The translations under genes and the position numbers were made by a program. From NCBI GenBank assembly GCA_044356555.1, contig JBIKWB010000020.1:1-64000 (forward strand): 64,000 bases of DNA, read 5' to 3'. The DNA is from Tous-C4FEB sp044356555. Lineage in GTDB: Bacteria; Verrucomicrobiota; Verrucomicrobiia; Opitutales; Opitutaceae. This document shows, piece after piece, positions 16,622 to 25,177 of this stretch (position 1 is its first letter; each line of letters starts with the position of its first letter). The notes under the pieces were generated by a model. It did no database searches, was not told the DNA's origin, and was given only the letters and a program-made list of their open reading frames with translations.

Positions 16622-17875
16622 TTAGATCGCGAAGTCGGTGGTTTTGGGCGGGTCGCGTTCGAGGAAGCCGCGGATGAGAGCGTAGAGTTCTTCGCTCTCG
16701 AGGAGAAAGGAGTCGTGGCCGAGGTCGGTGGAAAGTTCGGCGTAGCTGGTGCGTTTGCCGGCGCGGAGGAGGGCTTGGGCGATCTGGCGGTTTTGCTCGG
16801 GTGGGAAAAGCCAATCGCTGGTGAAGCCGACGATCAGCGACTCGGCGAGCACGGGGGCGAAGGCCTGCTCGAGGGAGCCGTAGGCGTGGTCGAGGTCGAA
16901 TTGGTCGAGGGCGCGCGTGATGTAGAGATACGAGTTGGCGTCGAACCGGTTGATAAACGTCTGGCCTTGGTGCCGCAGGTAGCTCTCGACTTCGAACTGG
17001 AGGTTGAAGTCGGCGGCAGCGGCGGAAGGTGGGGCGCCGCCGGGGGCGAGTTCGGTGCTGAGCTGCGGGCTTTGGGCGCGGGACTGAATGGTGCGGCGGC
17101 CGAATTTGCGGTCCATGGACGCGTCGGAGAGGTAGGTGATGTGCGCCATCATGCGGGCGATCGCGAGGCCGACCCGGGGGCCGCCGTTGGGCGGGTAGTC
17201 GCCGTTGTTCCAGCCGGGGTCCTGCATGATGGCCTGGCGGCCGACCTCGTTGAAGGCGATGGCCTGCGCGCCTTCGCGGGCGGTGGTGGCCATGGCGAGC
17301 AGGCGGCGGGTGAAGTTGGGGAACTCGATGGCGAATAGCAGGGCGGTCATGCCGCCCATGGAGCCGCCGATGACGGTGTGGAGTTCGGCGACGCCGAGGT
17401 GATCGAGGAGGAGTTTCTGGGCGCGCACCATGTCGAGGATGGTGAGAGCGGGGAAGCGGAGGCCGTAAGGTTCGCCGGTGGCGGGGTTGGTCGAGGACGG
17501 GCCGGTGGAGCCGGAGCAGCCGCCGGGGACGTTGGCGCAGATGACGAAGAAGCGGCGGGTATCGACGGCTTTACCGGGGCCGATGAGGTTGTTCCACCAG
17601 CCGGGTTTTTTGTCGGTTGGTGAATTCCAGCCGGCGGCGTGATGGTTGCCGCTGAGGGCGTGGCAGATGAGGACGGCGTTGTCGCGGGTGGCGTTGAGGG
17701 TGCCGTAGGTCTCGTAGCGGAGGGTGAGGCCGTCGAGTTGTTGACCGTTCTTAAAGGTGAAAGGCCGCGGGAGAACGAAGTCGAGGGGCGTGACGAGGCC
17801 GACATCGTCGGGCGCGAGGTGGCCCGGGGTGGACGGGAACGGAGTCGAAGAGTGAGCGGTGGGCTCGTCGGTCAT
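16622..17875 (-). CDS. metX: Homoserine O-acetyltransferase MetX
   Basis: About 417 residues of alpha/beta-hydrolase fold. Motifs are the oxyanion-side GNHHAAGW, the nucleophile elbow IGGSMGGMTAL (Ser in GxSxGG), a late aspartate (TSDWLFPPEQ) and the catalytic histidine GHDSFLLE. It transfers an acyl group from acyl-CoA to homoserine, the first dedicated step of methionine synthesis. Acetyl versus succinyl specificity cannot be read here. I start at the ATG at 17875 (MTDEPTAHSS). It is followed by metW and preceded by yebC. Confidence 0.95.
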   Translation of the reverse strand: MTDEPTAHSSTPFPSTPGHLAPDDVGLVTPLDFVLPRPFTFKNGQQLDGLTLRYETYGTLNATRDNAVLICHALSGNHHAAGWNSPTDKKPGWWNNLIGPGKAVDTRRFFVICANVPGGCSGSTGPSSTNPATGEPYGLRFPALTILDMVRAQKLLLDHLGVAELHTVIGGSMGGMTALLFAIEFPNFTRRLLAMATTAREGAQAIAFNEVGRQAIMQDPGWNNGDYPPNGGPRVGLAIARMMAHITYLSDASMDRKFGRRTIQSRAQSPQLSTELAPGGAPPSAAAADFNLQFEVESYLRHQGQTFINRFDANSYLYITRALDQFDLDHAYGSLEQAFAPVLAESLIVGFTSDWLFPPEQNRQIAQALLRAGKRTSYAELSTDLGHDSFLLESEELYALIRGFLERDPPKTTDFAI

Positions 17876-17947
17876 GCGAAGAGCAAGCGAGTGGGCAAAG
17901 GGCGTGCGAGGCAAGGGCGCGGGGCCGGATATGACGGAGGGCGCGGG

Positions 17948-18670
17948 TTACTCGGCGTCGTTGGAGAACGTGTGTTGGACGTCGTCGAGGGCGTCGAGGG
18001 AGGCGTGGAGTTCGGCGAGATCTTTGGCGAGGTGGCCGACGGGGGCGGCGACGGTGGTCGTGGGAATGTAGGCGAGTTCCGCGCTGACGGGTTTGATTTT
18101 GCGATCGTCGAGGGCGTGGGCGATGCGGTCGAAGGCGTGGATCGCGCAACGCAGCTCGTAGCCCTCGGCGGTGGTGATGATGTCGTCGGCTCCGGCGTCT
18201 AGGGCGAGTTCCGTCAGCGCGTCCTCGGTGATGGCTTCGCGGGCGATGAGAAACTGGCCGGCGTGAAGGAACTGAAACATCACGGCGCCGGATGCGGCGA
18301 GGTTACCGCCGTGGCGGGCGAAGATGGAACGGAGATCCTTGGCGGCGCGGGTTTTGTTGTCGGTGACGACTTGGACGACGAAGGCGATGCCGCCGGGTCC
18401 GTAGGCTTCGTAGGTCATCGCTTCGTAGACGATGCCGGGGAGTTCGCCGGTGCCCTTCTTGATGGCGCGGTCGAGATTCTCGGCGGGCATGTTGGCCTCG
18501 CGGGCCTTGAGCAGCAGGGTGCGGAGGCGGGCGTTGCCATCGGGATCACCGCCACCGGTTTTGGCGGAGAGGGTGATTTCCCGGGAGAGACTCGAAAAGA
18601 CTTTGCTACGGCGGCCGTCGGTGACGGCTTTGAGGCGCTTAACTTTGGACCATTTGTTATGGCCGGCCAT
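17948..18670 (-). CDS. yebC: YebC/PmpR family protein
   Basis: 240 residues from the ATG at 18670, beginning MAGHNKWSKVKRLKAVTDGRR, the universal YebC start; the frame extends upstream into intergenic sequence that is not family-like. Other conserved pieces are GGDPDGNARLRTLL, MPAENLDRAIKKGTGE, YEAYGPGGIAFVV and ALDAGADDI. Members are DNA-binding regulators and, as reported for some, relieve ribosome stalling. It lies between yidC and metX on the same strand. Confidence 0.96.
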   Translation of the reverse strand: MAGHNKWSKVKRLKAVTDGRRSKVFSSLSREITLSAKTGGGDPDGNARLRTLLLKAREANMPAENLDRAIKKGTGELPGIVYEAMTYEAYGPGGIAFVVQVVTDNKTRAAKDLRSIFARHGGNLAASGAVMFQFLHAGQFLIAREAITEDALTELALDAGADDIITTAEGYELRCAIHAFDRIAHALDDRKIKPVSAELAYIPTTTVAAPVGHLAKDLAELHASLDALDDVQHTFSNDAE

Positions 18671-18734
18671 GCGGGAGTGAAAGCGGGGAGCTGAGAGTTG
18701 AGAGCCGAGGGAACGGCAACGGATCGCGGCGCGG

Positions 18735-18768
18735 GGCGCGGAGGGCGGGTCGGAGACCCGGCCCTGCT
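18735..18768. repeat. Short GC-rich repeat abutting the yidC stop, copy B
   Basis: GGGCGCGGAGGGCGGGTC, then GGAGACCCGGCCCTGCTT, a near copy of 15831-15863. The GGGTC/GACCC arms form a hairpin. It ends exactly at the yidC stop codon. Confidence 0.65.
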
Positions 18769-20619
18769 TCACTTCTTTTTCTTCGGGGTGACGTTCTTCA
18801 CGGGTTTGCCGTGGTAGCCGGGGGCGGCGGTCGGGTTGGGCGCGGGGGCGACGATCTCATCCGGATCCTTCATCTTGTTGATGAAAATCTGTTGGGCGAT
18901 GGTGAAGAGACCGTTGGTCGTCGAGTAAAGGGCGAGGGAACAGGGGAAGGTGTAGCAGAAGAGCGTGAAGATGACGGGCATGAACTTCATCATCGCGGCC
19001 TGGGTTTTGTCCATGGTGGGGGACATGGGCGTGAGCTTCATCTGGTAGATCATCGTGACGCCGAGGAGCAGCGGCATGATGTTTAACGGGAGGCCCGCGA
19101 TGCGCACGACGGTGTCGGCCATCGACAGGTCGGGCGCCCAGAGAAACGGGGCAAAGCGGAGTTCGGCGGTGCTGCTGAGCATCGTGAAGAAGCCCATGAA
19201 GAACGGAATGGTGAGAAGTTGCGGCAGACAGCCGCCGATGGGGTTCACCTTGCGTTCTTTGAAGAGGGCCATGGTGGCCTCCTGTTGTTTGCGGGGGTTG
19301 TCTTTGAATTTTTCTTTGATCGCGACGAGCTCGGGCTGGAGCTTGGTCATGCGCTTCATCGATTTTGCGGAGGCGAGGGTGAGCGGGATAAACGCGATCT
19401 TCAGGATGAGTGTCGTGATCATGATCGCGACGCCCCAGTTGCCGACCCAGCTGTGCGCCCACGTCATGAGGGTGATGAGGAGTTTGCTGGCCCAGCCAAA
19501 GAAGCCGTAGTCCATGACCTTGTCCTGGTCGGCCTTGAAAACATCGGTGTTGGAGAGGCGTTTGTATTCTTTGGGGCCGACGTAAAAATTGCCGCCGAGC
19601 GTGGTGGACGCGCGGGCGGCAAGAGCCGGGAGTTCGAACTGGGCGGCACCCGCGATGCCGTAGGCGTTGTGGTCGAAGTCGGGGAGCGCGGTGAGGAGTT
19701 TGACGCGGCGGGTGACAAGGCTGGAGGCGGGCGCGTCGGGAGTGAAGATGCTGGTGAAGAATTGATTCTTCACGGTGGCCCACAGAATGGGGCCGGAGCT
19801 GGTCACGCTGGGCAGCGGAATGCTGGAGCCGATGCCGAACATCGTGAGGAAGCCGCCGCCCTCGAGGTCGGATCGGGGAATGAAGTGTTCGGTCTCGGCG
19901 GTGTGGTAGCCGGTCTTCAACGCGAGACCGTAGTCGAGGGCGTTGACCGGGGCGGCGGTGCCGAGGGCGAGCGCGACGCGGAGCGGGACGGCGGTCTCGT
20001 CGGTGAGATTGCGGAAGGTCGTCTCGTGGCGAAGCACGTAGGGATCGGTACCGGCTTTGGGTGCACCGCCGCCATCGGCCGGGGTGAGCACATAACGGCG
20101 CGTCACCTCGAGGCGCTCGTTGAGCACGGCTTGAAAGACAATCTCGGTGGAGTTGCTCCGGATGACGTTGTAGCGCGTGTTGCGGTCGAGCCCGGGAAAC
20201 TCGGTGAGCGCCAGCATGGGATCGACGTGAAGCTCGTTGAACACGAACGGCGCCGGCTGACCTTGGATGGCCGGGAATTTTTTCAGGGCCACGTCGCTCA
20301 GGGCGCCGCCGTAATCGGTGAAGCGAACTTTGATGAAGTCGTTCTCGAGAGCGGTGACGCGGGCGTTGGCGTTGGCGCCGGTGGCGGACGCAAAACTCGC
20401 GGAGGGACCGCCGGCGGAAAGCGTCGGCGGCTGTGCGGGCGCTCCGGCCGTGGCCGGAGCGGTGGGCGCGTTGGACGGGTTGGCCGCGGTATCGCCGACC
20501 GCCTCGCGCACAGCGGGTGCGGTTGCCGGGGGCTTGGGTGAGAGGGCTTGGCCGACGTAGAGGCTCGCAAAGGCGGCGCAGATGAAGCCGATGCCGAGGA
20601 TCAGATTTTTTTTGTCCAT
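18769..20619 (-). CDS. yidC: Membrane protein insertase YidC
   Basis: 616 residues. The N-terminal signal anchor (KKNLILGIGFICAAFASLYVG) and the large periplasmic beta-sandwich domain (about residues 70-350) are followed by the conserved core with five membrane segments, beginning near LLITLMTWAHSWVGNWGVAIMI. The LASAKSMKRMTKLQPELVAIKEKFKDN cytoplasmic loop and GGCLPQLLTIPFFMGFF are diagnostic. The C-terminus is basic (KNVTPKKKK). It inserts proteins into the inner membrane, with or without SecYEG. The start codon directly follows the yidD stop (TAA-ATG, no gap), so they are co-translated. Confidence 0.97.
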   Translation of the reverse strand: MDKKNLILGIGFICAAFASLYVGQALSPKPPATAPAVREAVGDTAANPSNAPTAPATAGAPAQPPTLSAGGPSASFASATGANANARVTALENDFIKVRFTDYGGALSDVALKKFPAIQGQPAPFVFNELHVDPMLALTEFPGLDRNTRYNVIRSNSTEIVFQAVLNERLEVTRRYVLTPADGGGAPKAGTDPYVLRHETTFRNLTDETAVPLRVALALGTAAPVNALDYGLALKTGYHTAETEHFIPRSDLEGGGFLTMFGIGSSIPLPSVTSSGPILWATVKNQFFTSIFTPDAPASSLVTRRVKLLTALPDFDHNAYGIAGAAQFELPALAARASTTLGGNFYVGPKEYKRLSNTDVFKADQDKVMDYGFFGWASKLLITLMTWAHSWVGNWGVAIMITTLILKIAFIPLTLASAKSMKRMTKLQPELVAIKEKFKDNPRKQQEATMALFKERKVNPIGGCLPQLLTIPFFMGFFTMLSSTAELRFAPFLWAPDLSMADTVVRIAGLPLNIMPLLLGVTMIYQMKLTPMSPTMDKTQAAMMKFMPVIFTLFCYTFPCSLALYSTTNGLFTIAQQIFINKMKDPDEIVAPAPNPTAAPGYHGKPVKNVTPKKKK

Positions 20620-20961
20620 TTAGAAAAGGGAAGAAACAGCGGTGGTCGAACGAGAGGGAGCGACGCGGCACCGGGGGCGGCTGCGTCGGGGCCGCACCGG
20701 ATCCTCGCCACCGGGGTGGAGAGGCGTGCATTTGAGCAAGCGCACGACGGTCAGCCAGGTGCCGATCACGGCGCCGCGCATGCGGAGCGCGTCGATGGCG
20801 TAGTGCGAGCAAGTCGGTGAAAAACGGCAGCCGCAAGTGGGGCCGAGGAAAACGGGTAGCGCAGGCGAGAGGGTGCGTTGGTAAATTCGAACCAACAGCA
20901 CGAGGCCGGCAGCGGGCAGGCGCGAAAGACGAATCAAAAAGTGCGGGGCGCGCTCAGACAT
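20620..20961 (-). CDS. yidD: Membrane protein insertion efficiency factor YidD
   Basis: 113 residues. It has the conserved IRLSRLPAAGLVLLVRIYQRTLSP, FLGPTCGCRFSPTCSHYAIDALRMRG and KCTPLHPGG stretches, with the family's cysteines all present. A 25-residue Arg/Ser-rich tail extends beyond the usual end. YidD is a peripheral inner-membrane protein that helps YidC-dependent insertion. Its start overlaps the rnpA end by 8 bases. Confidence 0.96.
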   Translation of the reverse strand: MSERAPHFLIRLSRLPAAGLVLLVRIYQRTLSPALPVFLGPTCGCRFSPTCSHYAIDALRMRGAVIGTWLTVVRLLKCTPLHPGGEDPVRPRRSRPRCRVAPSRSTTAVSSLF

Positions 20962-21334
20962 GGGGCAATTTGGCGGCGGAAGCCGAAATCTGGGTGCAGG
21001 CCAACAGGAAGTTTTTTTCGAGCTCCAGGAACGGCCGTTGGGTCATGGCGGCGCGGGCAATCAAGAGATAGTCGCACTGTGCCGGCAGTTGTTTTTGGTG
21101 GGCGCGAAACAGTTCTCGAAGCCGGCGTTTGGCGCGGTTGCGGTGGACGGCATTGCCCACGGCGGCCGTGGAGGCGATGACGCAGGCGCGAGGCAGGGAG
21201 CGCGGTGTGACCGGATCGACGGGCGCGGGTCTCCACCAAGCGGTAAAGGATCGGGCGTCAAAACGACGCCCCTCGGTCCGGACAACACGAATTTCGTCTT
21301 GGCGGCGGAGATGCTGCTCAGGGCGAAAACGCAT
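20954..21334 (-). CDS. rnpA: Ribonuclease P protein component
   Basis: 126 residues. It has the RNR signature GNAVHRNRAKRRLRELFR, preceded by the RNase P beta-strand region (FTAWWRPAP...ACVIAST), and ends with the DYLLIARAA and LEKNF helices. It assists the catalytic RNA in trimming tRNA 5' ends. The position between rpmH and yidD is the standard bacterial order. The RNA subunit gene is not seen in the window. Confidence 0.96.
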   Translation of the reverse strand: MRFRPEQHLRRQDEIRVVRTEGRRFDARSFTAWWRPAPVDPVTPRSLPRACVIASTAAVGNAVHRNRAKRRLRELFRAHQKQLPAQCDYLLIARAAMTQRPFLELEKNFLLACTQISASAAKLPHV

Positions 21335-21375
21335 GGGCCGCGGCGATGTCGGGCGCGGCCGGAGGCCGCACGGAC

Positions 21376-21513
21376 TCAGACGACGGTCAGGCGCTTGCGG
21401 CCCTTGAGGCGGCGGGCGCGGATGACTTTACGACCACCTGGGGTGGCCATGCGGGCGCGATAGCCGATTTTGCGGGCGCGTTTTAAGCGGTGTGGGCGGA
21501 AGGTGGGTTTCAT
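21376..21513 (-). CDS. rpmH: 50S ribosomal protein L34
   Basis: 45 codons, MKPTFRPHRLKRARKIGYRA, then RMATPGGRKVIRARRLKGRK and RLTVV, followed by TGA. This is a full-length, typical bL34: very basic, with RPHR and the TPGGR loop conserved. The gene is too small for common length cut-offs but certain by sequence. It heads the rpmH-rnpA-yidD-yidC run. A TTGACA hexamer lies about 50 bases upstream on the same strand. Confidence 0.98.
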   Translation of the reverse strand: MKPTFRPHRLKRARKIGYRARMATPGGRKVIRARRLKGRKRLTVV

Positions 21514-21562
21514 GACTCTTGAGCGATTTAAGGATGTTTGAAGTGCCGAAGGGGGTTGGCAG

Positions 21563-21568
21563 TGTCAA
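21563..21568 (-). promoter_or_regulatory. Putative -35 hexamer of the rpmH operon
   Basis: A perfect TTGACA on the minus strand, 50 bases before the rpmH ATG. The expected -10 zone about 17 bases downstream (around CACTTCAAACAT) is weak, so the assignment is tentative. Confidence 0.35.
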
Positions 21569-21654
21569 GGGCGGGGTTTGTCGGATTCGGAGCGGGGAGG
21601 GGTTGGCGAAAAACGGCTGTTAATTCGCGACGGGATTATGCAGCCTTTCGCCCC

Positions 21655-22089
21655 ATGCGCATTGCGGTGATCTCCGATACCCACGACCGTTTTCCCGATT
21701 CACTGCCGGGGCGTTTGAAGGAAGCGGATGAGATTTGGCATCTGGGGGACGTGTGTGAGCCGTCAACCTTAGTTGAATTTCAGAATTTGGGGCGGCCGTT
21801 GCACGTGGTCTTGGGTAACTGCGATGGGGATGTGGTTTGGCCGCTGGAACTTGAGTTGGAACGCGAAGGGTTTAAGTTTTTTCTGACCCACATCCCGCCA
21901 AAGACGGCTCCGCGAGGTTTTGCGGGAGTGCTGCATGGGCATACCCATGTGCCGCGGGACGAGCTGAGTGCGGGCGCCCGATGGTTAAACCCGGGCTGCA
22001 TCACGCGCCCGCGTGGTGTGGCGCCCAGCTTTGCCTGGTTAACGTTGGAAAAGGGGCGGGCGTGGCAATGGAAAGTGGTGCCGCTGTGA
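21655..22089 (+). CDS. YfcE/MJ0936-type metallophosphoesterase
   Basis: 144 residues from the ATG at 21655 (MRIAVISDTHDRFP). The calcineurin-like metal motifs are in order: DTH (D8, H10), the GD box (WHLGDV), GNCD (VVLGNCDGD), a histidine in FLTHIPP and GHTHVPR near the end. Such small enzymes hydrolyse phosphodiesters, often cyclic or bis-p-nitrophenyl substrates in vitro. The frame extends 39 codons upstream into the rpmH promoter region, which I exclude. Transcription is divergent from rpmH. Confidence 0.93.
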   Translation: MRIAVISDTHDRFPDSLPGRLKEADEIWHLGDVCEPSTLVEFQNLGRPLHVVLGNCDGDVVWPLELELEREGFKFFLTHIPPKTAPRGFAGVLHGHTHVPRDELSAGARWLNPGCITRPRGVAPSFAWLTLEKGRAWQWKVVPL

Positions 22090-22154
22090 TGAAGCGTTTT
22101 GTTCTTCGACAACATACTGGCGCCGGCCCGGTGATTCGTCTCTTTTGAGCTAAC

Positions 22155-22967
22155 GTGAGCGCGCACGAGCAACAACAGGATCTATTCGGGCTATTTGCCC
22201 CGACCGCCGGGGTGCATCGGGCGCCGCCGGCGGCGGCGGGCGTGACGGCGGGTCTGGGCGCGGCGGGGACCTTTGTGCCGTTGCCGGAAGCGGAGCCGGC
22301 GCGGCCGGAAATCGTTTTCGAACGCAGCCTGAAAGCGCGCAATTACCGGTTGACGCTGCGTCGCGATGGGGTGGCGGTGGCGACCATTCCCGCGCGGGGT
22401 TCGCAGCGGGAAGCTGAACGCTTTGTGGCACAGCAGGGTGAATGGCTCGAGCGGGCCCGGGCGAGGCAACGCCGGAGACCCCGCGCGGCGGACGTGTGGT
22501 CATTGGGGGCGCGCGTGCTCTGGCGCGGGGAGTTGATCGAGGTGCGGGTGGCCGCAGTGGGCGCAAAGCCGCAAGTGTGTTTGGCGGCGGATGTGTTCCG
22601 GGTGCCGCGGCTGGAGGGAGATTTGCGGCCTACGCTGGAGGCGCAGTTTGCGCGGCGGGCGAAAATCGAGTTGCCCGCGCGGGCATGGGAACTGGCGGCC
22701 ACGGTGGGCGTGGAGGTAAAGCAAGTCGTCGTGCGCAACCAACGTTCGCGCTGGGGTTCGTGCTCGGCGACGGGAACGATCTCCCTCAATTGGCGGCTGG
22801 TGCAAACGCCGGAGTCGGTGCGTGATTACATCATTTATCACGAGTTGATGCACCTGCGGGAGATGAACCACTCGGACCGGTTCTGGGCGCGAGTGGAGGA
22901 AGTGTGTCCGCCATGGCGCGAGGCCGAGCACTGGCTCAAGCGCAACGGGTCTCTCGTCGGGTTGTAA
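22155..22967 (+). CDS. YgjP-like zinc metallopeptidase (DUF45)
   Basis: 270 residues, GTG start. The catalytic motif HELMHLREMNHSDRFW holds HExxH (H-E-L-M-H) and a third ligand histidine, typical of YgjP/SprT-like peptidases. Upstream of it, QRSRWGSCSATGTISLNWRLV is the diagnostic segment. The first 90 residues have a low-complexity Ala/Pro region and a basic helix (ARARQRRRPRAADVW). Role unknown; the family is widespread. It is 65 bases downstream of the phosphodiesterase gene and may be co-transcribed. Confidence 0.92.
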   Translation: MSAHEQQQDLFGLFAPTAGVHRAPPAAAGVTAGLGAAGTFVPLPEAEPARPEIVFERSLKARNYRLTLRRDGVAVATIPARGSQREAERFVAQQGEWLERARARQRRRPRAADVWSLGARVLWRGELIEVRVAAVGAKPQVCLAADVFRVPRLEGDLRPTLEAQFARRAKIELPARAWELAATVGVEVKQVVVRNQRSRWGSCSATGTISLNWRLVQTPESVRDYIIYHELMHLREMNHSDRFWARVEEVCPPWREAEHWLKRNGSLVGL

Positions 22968-22969
22968 TC

Positions 22970-23008
22970 GGGCGGTGTTCGGAGTGATACGAATCGAGCC
23001 GAACGCCC
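22970..23008. terminator. Possible bidirectional hairpin between convergent genes
   Basis: GGGCGGTGTTCGG and CCGAACGCCC pair with a two-base bulge, just after the YgjP-like gene and just before the 3' end of the FKBP gene. No T run is seen, so it is a weak candidate. Confidence 0.35.
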
Positions 23009-23018
23009 ACAGGCGCGC

Positions 23019-23573
23019 TCAGCGCCAGTCGATCAACTCGACTTCGAAAATCAGCGTGGCATTCGGCGGAATCTTTGGCGGGCGGCCCTTTTCCCCGTAG
23101 GCGAGCCAATGCGGTATGATTAAGGTGCGCTTTTCGCCTTTCGTCATGGCAAGAAAGGCTTCGTCCCACCCGGCGATCACCGAGCCGAGACCGAGGCGGA
23201 AGGTGAAGGGCGAGCCGCGCTTGTAGGAGCTGTCGAAAACCGTGCCGTCGAGCAACCGACCCTCGTAGTGTACGATCACTTCCCCGCCAAGTCGCGGAGG
23301 GGAGTCACCGGTGCCCAATTTGCGCTGAATGTAGCGGAGGCCGGACTGGAGTTTTTTGGCCGTGCCATAGGTTTCCGCGATGAGGAGCGCATCGGTGGTG
23401 CTGAGTTGCGGGGCGTTTTCGTTCATCGCGGCACGCATCGTGGAATTGATGGGACGACCCGGATTCTTGCGGGCGAGAATGCCCGACCGCACGACCATCG
23501 CGATGGTGATGAGGAGCGCGCCGAGGAGCGCGAGGTAGAAGAAACTGCGGACAGGAGCGGAGAGTTTGGGCAT
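23019..23573 (-). CDS. FKBP-type peptidyl-prolyl cis-trans isomerase, membrane-anchored
   Basis: 184 residues. An N-terminal anchor (SFFYLALLGALLITIAMVV) is followed by a linker and the FKBP domain from about residue 80: GGEVIVHYEGRLLDGTVFDSSYKRG, FRLGLGSVIAGWDEAFLAMTKGEKRTLIIP, LAYGEKGRP and a C-terminal ATLIFEVELIDWR. The active-site aromatics and the FDSSY motif are intact. It catalyses proline isomerisation, likely in the periplasm, as a folding helper. Confidence 0.95.
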   Translation of the reverse strand: MPKLSAPVRSFFYLALLGALLITIAMVVRSGILARKNPGRPINSTMRAAMNENAPQLSTTDALLIAETYGTAKKLQSGLRYIQRKLGTGDSPPRLGGEVIVHYEGRLLDGTVFDSSYKRGSPFTFRLGLGSVIAGWDEAFLAMTKGEKRTLIIPHWLAYGEKGRPPKIPPNATLIFEVELIDWR

Positions 23574-23670
23574 GGGGGAGAGATCTCTTCCTAGATGACG
23601 CGAAGGATTCGGGAAATGGCAAATCGGTTGGCTCCGGCGAAGGCGCGTTGATTCGGCGGCCCGGCTCGGA

Positions 23671-24027
23671 TCAAAGCCCGTAAGTGATCGTGCGTGCGCC
23701 GGCGATGCCGCTGATGGTGATCGTTACTCCCTGCGTGTATTGTTCGGGGTAAGATTCTCCGGCGACGACATTCAAAAATTTGATAAGATTCGTGGGGCCG
23801 ACGAGGGCGGTGATGGTCACAGCGGTCGCGCCCTCTTGCATCATGTACTGATCGGCGGCGGCGGCGAGGAGCCGTGCGTTGTTGAGGACGGCCTTATCTT
23901 GGGAGGCGAGGCGGACTTTCTGAAACCCCGGGATCGCTAGCATCGCCAGCAAACTGATGATGACCACGACGACCATGATCTCGACGAGGGTGAAGGCTCG
24001 GTGGGCCGGAACCGATAGGCGGCTCAT
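23671..24027 (-). CDS. Type IV pilin-like protein (prepilin N-terminus)
   Basis: 118 residues from the ATG at 24027. The leader MSRLSVPAHRA is followed by FTLVEIMVVVVIISLLAMLAI, the class-III signal with glutamate at +5 of the mature protein, so a prepilin peptidase would cut before F. The residue at -1 is alanine rather than glycine, which is tolerated but less common. The short C-terminal domain (PEQYTQGVTITISGIAG) fits pseudopilins of verrucomicrobial type. No secretion-system gene is adjacent, so the partner machinery is elsewhere. Confidence 0.88.
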   Translation of the reverse strand: MSRLSVPAHRAFTLVEIMVVVVIISLLAMLAIPGFQKVRLASQDKAVLNNARLLAAAADQYMMQEGATAVTITALVGPTNLIKFLNVVAGESYPEQYTQGVTITISGIAGARTITYGL

Positions 24028-24240
24028 GAGAGTGAAATTGGAGCGAGGCACATCGGCGGGTTTTTGGGCGGACCAACCGGCGGCGCCGGGGCCGTACGGG
24101 GACCGGGCTGGGTGAAGCGGATGACGAGAAGATTCACGGAAGAAATTTGATCGAGGGCTGAATCATCACGGAGGCTGGAAAATTCGGATCAAGCTAGGCC
24201 AAAGCGCGAGAACATCTTACGGTAATTTCGCTTTTTCCCG

Positions 24241-25177
24241 TCAACCGGGAACGCGCTGCTGGTACAATTCAGGATAAAGCGCACGCTTTGCTTTGAAATC
24301 AGCCGCGCCTCCGGGGCGGAGCGACCGCTTTTTCAGCCCGGTTTCCGCTTCGCGGTCACGCAGGAGGCGGTCGAGCCCTTGGCCGATGTGAAAGGCACGG
24401 ATGGACTTAATCAGGACACCCGTCGGGCCGGCCAACCCTCCCGGCGGTTGCTGGTCGAGGGATGGTAACAATTCACGGCGTATGATCGTAGAGCCTCGCA
24501 TGCGGGTTGAACGGAGCGCCGAGTATACTGCGCGCCGGGGGTGCTCGACGCCGTTAATGCTTTCGCGGTGGCCGCCGCGGCGGTAAACGCGGCGGGGGTG
24601 ACGTGAAATGCTTCGGCGGCCGGACCGACGCGGATTATCTTGATTGAGACGGCGTCGTCCTGGCGGATCTGCGGGAGGATTTCGGGGCCGCGCACCGTGC
24701 GTCCAAAAACGGCGTAGAGGTAATTGAGCCGTGGGGTCGGGGCGAGGGTGAGAAAAAACTCACAGCTGTTGGTGTCGGGGCCGGCGTTGGCCATGGAGAG
24801 AATGCCGCTCGCGGCATGGCCGAGGCCGGGGCGAACTCATCGGGAAAGTACGGCGTGACGGGTGCGGGCAGATCATCGGTGTCGCGCAGTCCGGGGTTGC
24901 CGCGCTGGATGACTAAACCGGGAACGACGCGGTACCACGTGAGGCCCGTATAAAAGGACTTTCCGTTCTTTGCTTCCCGGGTGCCTTTGGCGAGACTGAC
25001 GAAGTTGGCGCACATAAGCGGTGCGCGGGCGAAAAAAAGTTCGGTCGTGAAGGTGCCGCGGGGCGTGGTAAACTCGGCGTAGAGTCCGTCGGGCAGAGCC
25101 GGGGAAGCGGCGGTGCGGGTGAAAAGAAGCGCGAGCGCCCAGAGCGCAAAAGCGCAAAGCGGGCGGAAGTTCTTTAT
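24241..25177 (-). pseudogene. Decayed cyclophilin-type isomerase (tandem paralog of the next gene)
   Basis: The reading frame from 25177 reads KNFRPLCAFALWALALLFTR, then LPDGLYAEFTTPRGTFTTEL and the cyclophilin core FYTGLTWYRVVPGLVIQRGNP, closely similar to the intact neighbour. The expected ATG is ATA (25175-25177). The frame then breaks at a C run near 24828-24831 (minus strand), where FPDEFAP continues in the +1 frame as GHAASGILSMANAGPDTNSC...FGRTVRGP. A second shift near 24480-24500 leads to the last frame, which ends at 24241 (ALYPELYQQRVPG). At least three lesions make this a pseudogene unless sequencing errors explain the shifts. A duplication of the neighbouring gene followed by decay is inferred. 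Confidence 0.8.

Noticed and set aside
21514..21654. Replication origin next to rpmH
   Set aside because: No TTATCCACA-type boxes or AT-rich unwinding stretch was found, and dnaA is not adjacent.
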